NCBI RefSeq assembly: GCF_036322805.1
Contig: NZ_AP027272.1
Location: 4,402,001 to 4,466,000 of the forward strand
DNA length: 64,000 nucleotides
Source: Planctobacterium marinum
GTDB taxonomy: Bacteria > Pseudomonadota > Gammaproteobacteria > Enterobacterales > Alteromonadaceae
Reading direction: 5' to 3'
Shown here piece by piece: positions 36,556-44,684 of the stretch. Both the position numbers and the translations under genes were made by a program. Below the pieces are notes generated by a model that was not told the origin of the DNA, searched no databases, and saw only the letters and a program-made list of their open reading frames with translations. The stretch's first letter is position 1. The number at the start of each line of letters is the position of its first letter.

Positions 36556-39500
36556 TCAGTCTTGATTAAAGCGCCAGCTCTTATCTTCAGCAAAAGAGGT
36601 CACACAGGTAATGCGTCCCTCTTCTCTTAATTTGTCCGGCGATTTTAGCACCTGGTCATAAATATCGGCTTCTATTAAGGATTGATTGGCGAAAATAGCC
36701 ACCCAGGCATTGCGACCATTGTTTTTAGCGGCATAGAGGGCGCGATCGGCGATATTTAGGCATTTCTGCCAGTTAATTTTGCTGAAGTCACCATTCACAA
36801 ATGGCACAGTTACCAGACCAATGGAGCAGGTTTTTTGCAATACCAAATCCGCATCAATCGCAAATTCAAACTCCTGCACACCCTTGCGCAAGCGCTCAGC
36901 GAGTTTCGCCAGTTGCCCTTCCTCTTCTATCTGAGCCACAACCACAAACTCTTCGCCCCCGAGGCGCACCACCCAGTCAGACTCACGACACAGTTTGTGC
37001 AGTAGCTCCACGAATTGAGTTAACAATTGATCACCGACATCGTGGCCCCAGGTATCATTTACCGCTTTAAAATGGTCGATATCCAATAAAACAAAGCCCA
37101 GCTCTATTGGAGAATTGTCGGCGCGAGCGCGTTTTATGCGCGCCATCTCCACCGGCATAATGTTTTCCAGGAAACGGCGATTTTTAGCACCAGTTAACTG
37201 GTCAGTGAGACTGATGCGTTCAATCTCACTTAACGCCGACTCCAGTTTGCTATGGGATTCTGCGTTATCCAGAGCGATGGCCGCATAAGACGCCACTTTT
37301 TGCAGTACTTCGATATCGTTTTCGGTATAAGCGTTTTGCTTGGGACTCTGCAGACTCAAACAACCCACCACCTTATCGTGTATCACCAGTGGTAAATACA
37401 CGATAGATTCCATCGTCTCGCCAAATTTAGGCTGCTGAATTTCCTCAACATAATCTAAAAGCTCAAGGCGATTATTGGTAATTAATGCGGCCTTATTCTG
37501 TACGCACCAAACTGCTGGTCGGTTGTGCTCACTCAATTCATACTCGAGAGATTGACAGCGGATACCATCCTCTTTGAGGAATTGAATTTTAATCAGTTGC
37601 TTATCTTCATCCACGAACCCCATCAGAAATACTTGTGTATCGATAAGTTTCGAAACATGGCGATTAACCGCATTCATCACTTCTTCCAGGTCCAAGGACG
37701 AAGTTATGTCTTTGCCAATTTTACCTAGCAGTTCAATGTCGGCGGTACGCGAGGCCACCAGCTTATCCAAAGCTTGTTTTTGGCGATTTAACATAGTGAC
37801 CCGGTAGCTGTAAAAGCCAAATAACAGCATAGAAATCACAAGTGCTGCTATGGTTCTGAACCACCAGGTTTCATACCATGCCGGGCGCTGAAGGATATCC
37901 ACGGTCACCATCTGGTTGCTCCAGATGCCTTCTTTATTGGTACCACGCACCTGCAGTTGATACTCGCCGGGTTGCAGACGAGAGTAGGTAGCTCGGCGAT
38001 TTCTGGCACTGGTATTGATCCAGTTACTATCATAGCCTTGCATCTTGTATTGATATTGCAGTCGCTCAGAACCCGAATAGTCCAGCGCGGCAAACTCGAT
38101 GTAGAAGCTTTCAACTTCAGGAGTGAGTACTAGTGGTTTGGCATCCGCTGGTGCGACTTTTTCGCTATCACGAGCTATTGCTGTTACCACTAACCTGGGT
38201 TCAAAGGTCCAGGTTTCGTATAACTCAGGCCGGATCAACAAAATGCCACGGGTACCGCCAAACATCAAAGTACCATCGCGCAATTTGTGGTTGCTTCCAA
38301 TCCACATGTTGCCGACATCCCAACCGGCGGATTTATCGATGCGAGTCAGGGACCAATCTGAAGGGTCCACCACGCTATTTTTCACCCATAAACGTCCCGA
38401 ATTATCTTCAAGTATATTGTTGCCTAACCTCTCGCCAGGACGTCCTATTTTGGCAGCAATGGATTCAAATTCAGCCGTCACCTCACCTTGATTAATACCT
38501 GTTGGATCCCAAGCAGTTAATCTGTCAAACCCTAAGCTATTGGCGAAGTACAGGTGATTATCAGAGCTAATGTGAATATCGGTGATAAAATTATCAGCCA
38601 GACCTCTTCCCTTGGGACTGACCACCGGCACCACTGTCATGGTTTCCCGGTCGGCAATATATAGTCCTTGGTTTGTGGCAATCCAGCCCACTCCACCAAA
38701 CACAACAATACTTTCGATCACTTTATCAAAGGTCTGGCCGCGCACATCCTGAAGCTTAAAGCTTTGCAGCGTTTCCGTTTGAGTATCCATTAAGCTCAAA
38801 CCCGCATCAGTACCCACCCACAACCAGCGCTCTCCTTCTGCCAATAAAGTGCGCACTGTGTTGTCCGGTAATTCAGGGTGATCAACAAACTGACGAAAGC
38901 CATCCACCTCTGGTAAATACCTGAAAATACCGTGATCCAATGTCGCCACCCAGATATCCCCGTCAGGCATTTGTTCGATGCTAAACACGTACCCACCTTG
39001 CAAAGCGAGTGGATCAGTTTGATCGGGGCGAAAACCACGAATAACACCATGCTCAGGATTAATGACGTCGATGCCATTAACAAAAGAACCCACCCATATT
39101 TCACCATTTTGCAGCTCTTCAATGGCCCGGATATCAGGGTGGGTCAGCGTATTGGTCTTAAGATGATTAGGTCTCAGGCTCCGGAATGCTTTATTGGCAG
39201 GATTAAAGCGATTCAACCCGCCACCCCAGGTACCTATCCAAATAAGCCCTGAATCATCTTGTAAAAAGGCACTGATATCATCCAGAGTCAGTGTGTTGGG
39301 AATGCCTTCTTGTCGGCGGATGTGGCGTTTAACCTGAAGCGTTTTAGCATCAACCACGGCAATACCCGCTGTTGCTGTCGCCAGCCAAACTTCATCGTCC
39401 ACTTGCAGCATTTCATCTACCCAAGGAGCATTAACCTTGCTCGGGTCATTGGGGTCATAGGGAATGGCGGTAACCGTCAAGCTACCGGGCTGAATAACGG

Positions 39501-40257
39501 CTGCGCCAAAATTAGTGGTGCCTACCCAAATTTGTTTCAGGTAATCCACAGCCAGGTAATACACATTGTGCCCGTCAAACTCTTTCAGTTCCGTGCCTTG
39601 CCAAATTTGACCAGCATCGATAAATCCCGGCATATTCAGGCGGCACAAGCCATTGACAGTACCAATCCACAGATTATTGGCTTCCGAGAATAAGGTATTC
39701 ACTCTCCCTTTTGACAAAACATTCTCACAGCCACGCACCTGAACAATACCCAGTGAACGGCCATCTCTGGTGAAAATATTGATGCCTCCGCGAGTGCCCA
39801 AAAACACGTGCTCACCCACGGGCACAATGGCGCGCACATCATTATCAGCGAGACTCAGAGGATCTTCGCGATCGTGGCTGTAAGAAGTGAAACTGTCCGT
39901 ATCTGGATTATAAATAGACAGCCCATCGGAATAGGTGCCAACCCATATTTGCTCACCAATTTCGGTGATGGACTGAATATAGCGGCCACTGATGGCATGC
40001 GGATTTTGTGGATCCGGCATATACTTTTTAAACTCATAGCCATCGTACCGCACAAGGCCACTTTGAGCCCCGAGCCAGATAAAGCCACGTTGATCCTGAA
40101 TAATGACCGTTATGACATCTATCCCGAGATCTTCCAGTTCTTCAAACGACTCGAAGTACCATTCTCCCAGCTCAAATAGTTCCGATGAAGAGTAGGCTTT
40201 GGGAGGGAGTCCTGGCAACAAAAAAAGCAACAAGAGGACCCAGCAAGGTAATCGCAT
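36556..40257 (-). CDS. propeller-Y_Y_Y-GAF-GGDEF diguanylate cyclase
   Basis: 1233 residues. A signal peptide (MRLPCWVLLLLFLLPGLPPKAYS) leads a large periplasmic sensor of two-component-regulator propeller blades (GFIWLGAQSGLVRYDG, QIWVGTYSDGLSIYN, LIWIGTWGGGLNRFN) and a Y_Y_Y domain (about 715-785). One membrane helix lies at about 796-820, then a short coil, a GAF domain (about 860-1005) and GGDEF (about 1040-1200). The active site reads GGEEF (about 1099-1103), so cyclic di-GMP synthesis is expected, and RESD five residues before it is an intact RxxD inhibitory site. Such propeller sensors usually feed kinases (HTCS); here the output is c-di-GMP. Ligand unknown. Confidence 0.92.
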   Translation of the reverse strand: MRLPCWVLLLLFLLPGLPPKAYSSSELFELGEWYFESFEELEDLGIDVITVIIQDQRGFIWLGAQSGLVRYDGYEFKKYMPDPQNPHAISGRYIQSITEIGEQIWVGTYSDGLSIYNPDTDSFTSYSHDREDPLSLADNDVRAIVPVGEHVFLGTRGGINIFTRDGRSLGIVQVRGCENVLSKGRVNTLFSEANNLWIGTVNGLCRLNMPGFIDAGQIWQGTELKEFDGHNVYYLAVDYLKQIWVGTTNFGAAVIQPGSLTVTAIPYDPNDPSKVNAPWVDEMLQVDDEVWLATATAGIAVVDAKTLQVKRHIRRQEGIPNTLTLDDISAFLQDDSGLIWIGTWGGGLNRFNPANKAFRSLRPNHLKTNTLTHPDIRAIEELQNGEIWVGSFVNGIDVINPEHGVIRGFRPDQTDPLALQGGYVFSIEQMPDGDIWVATLDHGIFRYLPEVDGFRQFVDHPELPDNTVRTLLAEGERWLWVGTDAGLSLMDTQTETLQSFKLQDVRGQTFDKVIESIVVFGGVGWIATNQGLYIADRETMTVVPVVSPKGRGLADNFITDIHISSDNHLYFANSLGFDRLTAWDPTGINQGEVTAEFESIAAKIGRPGERLGNNILEDNSGRLWVKNSVVDPSDWSLTRIDKSAGWDVGNMWIGSNHKLRDGTLMFGGTRGILLIRPELYETWTFEPRLVVTAIARDSEKVAPADAKPLVLTPEVESFYIEFAALDYSGSERLQYQYKMQGYDSNWINTSARNRRATYSRLQPGEYQLQVRGTNKEGIWSNQMVTVDILQRPAWYETWWFRTIAALVISMLLFGFYSYRVTMLNRQKQALDKLVASRTADIELLGKIGKDITSSLDLEEVMNAVNRHVSKLIDTQVFLMGFVDEDKQLIKIQFLKEDGIRCQSLEYELSEHNRPAVWCVQNKAALITNNRLELLDYVEEIQQPKFGETMESIVYLPLVIHDKVVGCLSLQSPKQNAYTENDIEVLQKVASYAAIALDNAESHSKLESALSEIERISLTDQLTGAKNRRFLENIMPVEMARIKRARADNSPIELGFVLLDIDHFKAVNDTWGHDVGDQLLTQFVELLHKLCRESDWVVRLGGEEFVVVAQIEEEGQLAKLAERLRKGVQEFEFAIDADLVLQKTCSIGLVTVPFVNGDFSKINWQKCLNIADRALYAAKNNGRNAWVAIFANQSLIEADIYDQVLKSPDKLREEGRITCVTSFAEDKSWRFNQD

Positions 40258-40474
40258 ATCAGGTTATTTATAGTGAATTCAGATTTCAAAGTTATAGCCT
40301 ACATCAAATAATTCATTACGGAAAACTTGTCGTGCTTAGTGCGTGCATCATTTCACAAAGTTGCCCAAAACTATTTACTGCAATTCAATCAAAAAACTCG
40401 AAAATCAAAGCATTTAGATAGGCTTATGACCATGTAGATAGTCGAACTTTTCCCAAAAAAGTTTTACTTGCTAT

Positions 40475-40517
40475 TTACGTAAAACATTACGTATTATTTT
40501 ACGTAACACATTACATA
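40475..40517. promoter_or_regulatory. tandem 19-bp operator-like repeat upstream of the MarR-GNAT gene
   Basis: TTACGTAAAACATTACGTA (40475-40493) and TTACGTAACACATTACATA (40499-40517) match at 17 of 19 positions and are spaced 24 bp apart start to start. Each contains partial inverted symmetry (TACGTAA...TTACGTA). They end 15 bp before the MarR-GNAT ATG at 40532. An autoregulatory MarR operator is the simplest reading. The rest of the 274-bp gap (40258-40531) is AT-rich with no other feature seen. Confidence 0.65.
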
Positions 40518-40531
40518 AAAGGTTGTTTGCG

Positions 40532-41494
40532 ATGAAGACTATCGAAGAATTAGGTGAACTGTTTCTCGGAACGCGTTTAAAAAGACTCAGCGATCATCTA
40601 TACGACGAAGTGGACAAGATCTACAAACGCCACGAGATAGCGCTTAGTTCTCGTATTACGGCCATTATTTTCTTGCTCTATCAAGATGGCGATGCTGCTA
40701 TCACTGAAATAGCAGATGCCTTGGGCATCACTCATCCCGCCGTTAATCAGATGAGTAAAAAGCTCAGCCAGCAGGGGTACATCAATGCTCGTCCGGATGA
40801 CAAAGATGAGCGCCGACGCTTGCTATCACTCACACCCGCAGGCAAAGAGCTGGTAGAGCAATTGGTGCCCATCTGGGAAAACCTGCAATATTGCCTGGAT
40901 GACATGCTTAAAGCATCTGAACATCAGCTATTACCCGCCGTATTAGACCTGGAGCACCAAAATCAACAGCTTTGTCTATCAGAACGTATTGTGGCCAGGG
41001 AAAAAATGCGTACCGCCAATGAAGTAGAAATATTCACATGGCAGCCGGAGTTTGCCGAAGATTTTAAGCGCCTGAATATCGAGTGGCTAGAGAAGTACTT
41101 CTATGTGGAAGAGTACGATAATGAAGTCTTGTCCAACCCGGAAAAATACATACTTGCACCGGGAGGCAATATTTATTTCGCTCGGTATCGCGGTGAAATC
41201 ATCGGTACGGTAGCGTTAATGGTTCTACCAGAAGGCCGTGTGGAGCTGACAAAAATGGCGGTCACTGAAAAATATCAGGGTTTGAAGGTGGGCCGTAAAC
41301 TGATGGAATTCGCCATCGAACGGTTTAAAGCTTCCAACGGAAAATTGTTATTTCTGGAATCCAATAAACGCCTGGTGCCCGCAGTCACCCTGTATGAAAA
41401 AATGGGTTTTGTACACAAACCCAGCCCCAGTAATTCTCATTACCAGCGCGCGGATGTGTATATGGAATATGAGCCAAACTCTGATCAGTTGTAA
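40532..41494 (+). CDS. MarR-GNAT bifunctional regulator/acetyltransferase
   Basis: About 320 residues from ATG 40532; a TTG three codons earlier is weaker. The N-terminal MarR winged helix spans about 30-140 (ITEIADALGITHPAVNQMSKKL, then the wing PDDKDERRRLLSLT). The C-terminal GNAT domain spans about 160-315 (GEIIGTVALMVLP, MAVTEKYQGLKVGRKLMEFAI, then ALYEKMGFVHK-like ending, here TLYEKMGFVHK). The acetyl-CoA motif Q-x-x-x-x-G-R/K is QGLKVGRK. The fusion is known in bacteria but substrates are mostly unknown. It probably represses its own promoter through the tandem repeat just upstream. Confidence 0.9.
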   Translation: MKTIEELGELFLGTRLKRLSDHLYDEVDKIYKRHEIALSSRITAIIFLLYQDGDAAITEIADALGITHPAVNQMSKKLSQQGYINARPDDKDERRRLLSLTPAGKELVEQLVPIWENLQYCLDDMLKASEHQLLPAVLDLEHQNQQLCLSERIVAREKMRTANEVEIFTWQPEFAEDFKRLNIEWLEKYFYVEEYDNEVLSNPEKYILAPGGNIYFARYRGEIIGTVALMVLPEGRVELTKMAVTEKYQGLKVGRKLMEFAIERFKASNGKLLFLESNKRLVPAVTLYEKMGFVHKPSPSNSHYQRADVYMEYEPNSDQL

Positions 41495-41592
41495 AACACT
41501 TGTGGCTGATCAGGTGGTTTGCTATTAATAGTGAAGTTTGGTTAGTCGCCTGCTCTGAATTCTTTCATCCCGCAATTAAACAGGACGTTAAA

Positions 41593-42015
41593 ATGAAATT
41601 ACGATTTTTATTCACTTTGCTTTTTTTGTCTTTTTCTACCCTTGCTGATGGTTTTAAATCTGAGCAAGAAGCCAAAGAGTTTACAGACAAGATGATGGAA
41701 CAATTTGTAAACAAAAAATTTCAACAAGGATTAAATGAAGCAAAAAAATATTGGCCTCTTCCGGACGTGGAAATTGACGGACTGGCAAATCAAATAGCAC
41801 AACAATGGCCCATAGTAGATCAGCGCTTCGGACAGGCAATTGATTCTGAATTTGTTAGTGAAAAGCGTATAGGCGAGTCTTTTCTTCGCTACTACTATCT
41901 GCACAAATTTGAAAATCACGCTATTTACTGGCAGATCGACTTTTATAAGCCCCGCGATGAGTGGAAAATAAACTCTATTCTGTTCCTCGATACGCTGGAA
42001 ACTCTATACGAGTAA
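41593..42015 (+). CDS. small exported protein of unknown function
   Basis: About 140 residues from ATG 41593, chosen because AGGA precedes it and a signal peptide begins there (MKLRFLFTLLFLSFSTLADG); the longer frame from 41500 has no such support. The mature part is charged and aromatic (FTDKMMEQFVNKKFQQGL, SFLRYYYLHKFENHAIYWQIDFYKP cut here into two segments, WKINSILFLDTLETLYE). The pattern of helices followed by strands recalls NTF2-like or DUF4019-type proteins, which is only a guess. It is followed by a terminator. Confidence 0.6.
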   Translation: MKLRFLFTLLFLSFSTLADGFKSEQEAKEFTDKMMEQFVNKKFQQGLNEAKKYWPLPDVEIDGLANQIAQQWPIVDQRFGQAIDSEFVSEKRIGESFLRYYYLHKFENHAIYWQIDFYKPRDEWKINSILFLDTLETLYE

Positions 42016-42035
42016 TGTCAGCCTATGACGAGTTT

Positions 42036-42066
42036 TAAGGGGGCTGATTCAGGCCCTTTTTTGTTT
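42036..42066 (+). terminator. rho-independent terminator
   Basis: AAGGGGGCTGA pairs imperfectly with TTCAGGCCCTT (one bulge), followed by TTTTTTG, 20 bp after the stop at 42015. The remaining bases to 42243 hold no clear feature. Confidence 0.7.
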
Positions 42067-42243
42067 TTCAGTCTTGTTCAACATGCCACGTTGGCGCCCT
42101 ACAGGGCTATCACCGGGTGCAGGGCACATGACCAGGCAACTATTATGACGATTGTTCCAATCTGAGTGAAAAACCCGGGAACAAGAAAGGTGAAACACTG
42201 CCCATTGATTGCGCAATGTTCCACAGCTAAGCCTCTTCAGGAA

Positions 42244-44346
42244 TTAGTCTGAGCTTTTTTCAGACTCAACATCCTGTGTTTTATACTTGTCAAACCAGGA
42301 CAGAATGTAACCGATTTTACGCGCCAGGTTAGAGGGTTTTGCAGCGATACCGTGATACGCCCCCTGGATACGAACCAATGAACTCTCGACTCCCTGTAAA
42401 CGCAATGCCCCATAGTACTGTTCACTCTCGGCCATCGGTGTACGAACATCCAGCTCACCTGTTAACACCATAGTCGGCGTTTTAACATTGCCCACCAGTG
42501 ATAACGGAGAGCGGTTCCAATACTGCTCATAGTCATTCCAGGGCAAGTCAGTAAACCAGTAGCGGGCCATAAAGGTATAAATGTCAGAGGTACCTATCAT
42601 GCTGCTCCAGTTGATAACTGGCTTGGCCACAACCGAGGCCTTGAAACGATCAGTGTTACCGATAATCCAGGCCGTTAAGACACCACCACCGGAGCCTCCG
42701 GTCACGAACAGGTTATTTTCGTCCACATAGCCTTTGGCAATAACACCATCCACCATATCCATCAGGTCATTGTAATCTTCAGAGGGGTAGTTCTTGTCGA
42801 TCAGGTTAGCAAACTCGCTGCCCTGAGAAGTGGAGCCGCGTGGATTTCCATACAACACAACATAACCTGCAGCGGCAAACATCTGCACTTCAGTGGAAAA
42901 CTCAGGACCATAAGCGGTATGCGGTCCGCCGTGTATTTCCAGCAGCAGGGGATACTTTTTAGTGGCATCAAAATCAGGTGGGGTTACGATCCAGGCCTGT
43001 AACTCGCGCTCATCCACACTACTTTTTAGCGTCATCAGTTCGGGCTTATTCAGGGTTTTATGATCGAACAAATCACTGTTGAGGTCGGTGATCACCGTAA
43101 AGTCACCGGCCCCTTTTAACACCGCCAAATCTGCCGGGCGATCACCAAAGGAGTGAGTATACACTACCTCTCCACGTGCAGTGACGGCATAATCACCGGA
43201 GGTATAGGGCCGCCCCAAACTCTGGCCGCCAAGTGCATCGGTTTTTACAGTTAACCTACCGCCCAAGGTAACGTGAGCCACATGCTTTTTGCCGTTATTG
43301 TCGTAACTAAAATACAACCCTTTGTTATCTTCAGCCCATTTAATATCGCTAACAGAACGATCCAGGTCGGGAGTTAATCGCTTAATGTCTCCACCAGCCG
43401 GACTCATTACATACAACTCAGTGATTTGGCTGGATTTGCCATTGTCTTCAAAGCCAGTGAATGCCAGAAGTTTACCATCAGGGCTCATCACCGGATTGCT
43501 CTCTGGGCCTGTGGCATCAGTGAGTTTTTTGCTGGCTGAGGTTTTGACATTAATAGCTAATAAATCGCTGTTATAGACATCAAACTCAAAATCCTCACGG
43601 GTATTTGCTGAGACAATGATGTGTTTACCATCACTGCTCCAGGCCAGCGCACCTGAATAGTCGTGCTGACCGAAGGTTATCTGACGAGGTGTTCCTCCTA
43701 ACGCTGGCACCACGTATACATGAGTGTTGCCCGGACGATTCATCCCGACACCATCGCGTCGAAACAAGGTGCTTTCTATATATTGTGCTTCGTCTGCCCA
43801 CTTTGCGCCTTCCGGTTTAAAACCGATGTTAAAAACCGATTTAGGCTTATCAGGTGTGAACATAGTAAAGGCCAATTGCTCGCTGTCTGGTGAAAAACTG
43901 AGGTTTCCCGGGCTCATCTGGACATCAGTCACACGTGCGGTGTGGCCTGAGGCTAAGTCTCTCAGGTAAATTTGTGTCTTGCCGTCTTTGTTGGAAAGAT
44001 AAGCGAGCTTCTTACCATCCGGAGAGAACACCGGACTGTAGTGATTATTGGCATCCGAGAGCAGTGGCAAATGTTGTTTACCATCGAGAGTGACTGTCCA
44101 CAGGTTTCTGCGCAGATTGTCGTTCATGATATCCATGCTACGGCGCTCGTAGAGCACCTGCTTACCATCCGGCATCACTACCGGGTTTGCAGCATATTCA
44201 AGGTGGAATAAATCCTGGTATTCAATGCTTGTGGGCAATTCCGGTTGCGCCTTTTTCGCCAACGCAGGTGCACTGATTAACATGACGCTCATTGTTGCCA
44301 CAGACAGTTTTTTCCAGTGTGCCGACAATTTTGACTTTTTATCCAT
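42244..44346 (-). CDS. exported S9-family prolyl oligopeptidase-like peptidase
   Basis: About 700 residues from ATG at 44346 (AAAGG 8-9 nt upstream); the frame extends to 44397 without support. A signal peptide (MDKKSKLSAHWKKLSVATMSVMLIS..., cut near APALA) precedes a WD40/PD40-type propeller (SPVFSPDGKKLAYLS, PVMSPDGKLLAFTG) and a C-terminal alpha/beta hydrolase. The triad is S552 (GGSGGG, where family members usually have GGSYGG), D633 (GELDVRTP) and H665 (GAYHGIA). It probably acts in the periplasm on short peptides, like acylaminoacyl or dipeptidyl peptidases of family S9. It is convergent with the small exported gene before it. Confidence 0.9.
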   Translation of the reverse strand: MDKKSKLSAHWKKLSVATMSVMLISAPALAKKAQPELPTSIEYQDLFHLEYAANPVVMPDGKQVLYERRSMDIMNDNLRRNLWTVTLDGKQHLPLLSDANNHYSPVFSPDGKKLAYLSNKDGKTQIYLRDLASGHTARVTDVQMSPGNLSFSPDSEQLAFTMFTPDKPKSVFNIGFKPEGAKWADEAQYIESTLFRRDGVGMNRPGNTHVYVVPALGGTPRQITFGQHDYSGALAWSSDGKHIIVSANTREDFEFDVYNSDLLAINVKTSASKKLTDATGPESNPVMSPDGKLLAFTGFEDNGKSSQITELYVMSPAGGDIKRLTPDLDRSVSDIKWAEDNKGLYFSYDNNGKKHVAHVTLGGRLTVKTDALGGQSLGRPYTSGDYAVTARGEVVYTHSFGDRPADLAVLKGAGDFTVITDLNSDLFDHKTLNKPELMTLKSSVDERELQAWIVTPPDFDATKKYPLLLEIHGGPHTAYGPEFSTEVQMFAAAGYVVLYGNPRGSTSQGSEFANLIDKNYPSEDYNDLMDMVDGVIAKGYVDENNLFVTGGSGGGVLTAWIIGNTDRFKASVVAKPVINWSSMIGTSDIYTFMARYWFTDLPWNDYEQYWNRSPLSLVGNVKTPTMVLTGELDVRTPMAESEQYYGALRLQGVESSLVRIQGAYHGIAAKPSNLARKIGYILSWFDKYKTQDVESEKSSD

Positions 44347-44439
44347 GTAGAGACCTTTGTATAGATGTAGCAGTGAGAACCGGGGCCTGACCGCCAACTG
44401 ATGATTATTTTATCCGTCGGTCACCACCATAACGCAAAT

Positions 44440-44456
44440 TTGTTACATTGTAACAA
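44440..44456. promoter_or_regulatory. 17-bp operator-like inverted repeat
   Basis: TTGTTACATTGTAACAA is a perfect inverted repeat (7-bp arms, 3-bp centre), 94 bp upstream of the S9 peptidase start at 44346. It lies in the 338-bp divergent gap to the chemoreceptor gene at 44685. Symmetry and position suggest a dimeric regulator site; the protein is unknown. The rest of the gap has a CACCCC/GGGGTG hairpin (about 44635-44657) close to the chemoreceptor start. Confidence 0.5.
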
Positions 44457-44684
44457 TTAAAAGCGTTAATGTGATGAGATTTTATTAAGCAGTTGATACT
44501 GTTTTAGAAGGGTTTTGGCTCAACAAGGGTGCAACGTCACCGCACAAATTATTACCCTAATGCCAGGCAACAATACTAAAGTCGAGCTTTCTAAATCGGA
44601 AAATGCCGCTAGTATTATCTTTAACAAAACTCCCCACCCCCATTGGCGATAGGGGTGATTACCGGTACGTAAAGGGACTACAAC

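Noticed and set aside
44578-44610. Sigma-28 type promoter upstream of the chemoreceptor (TAAAGTCG, then TCGGAAAA after 11 bp).
   Set aside because: The -10 matches the consensus at only about 5 of 8 positions; not convincing by eye.
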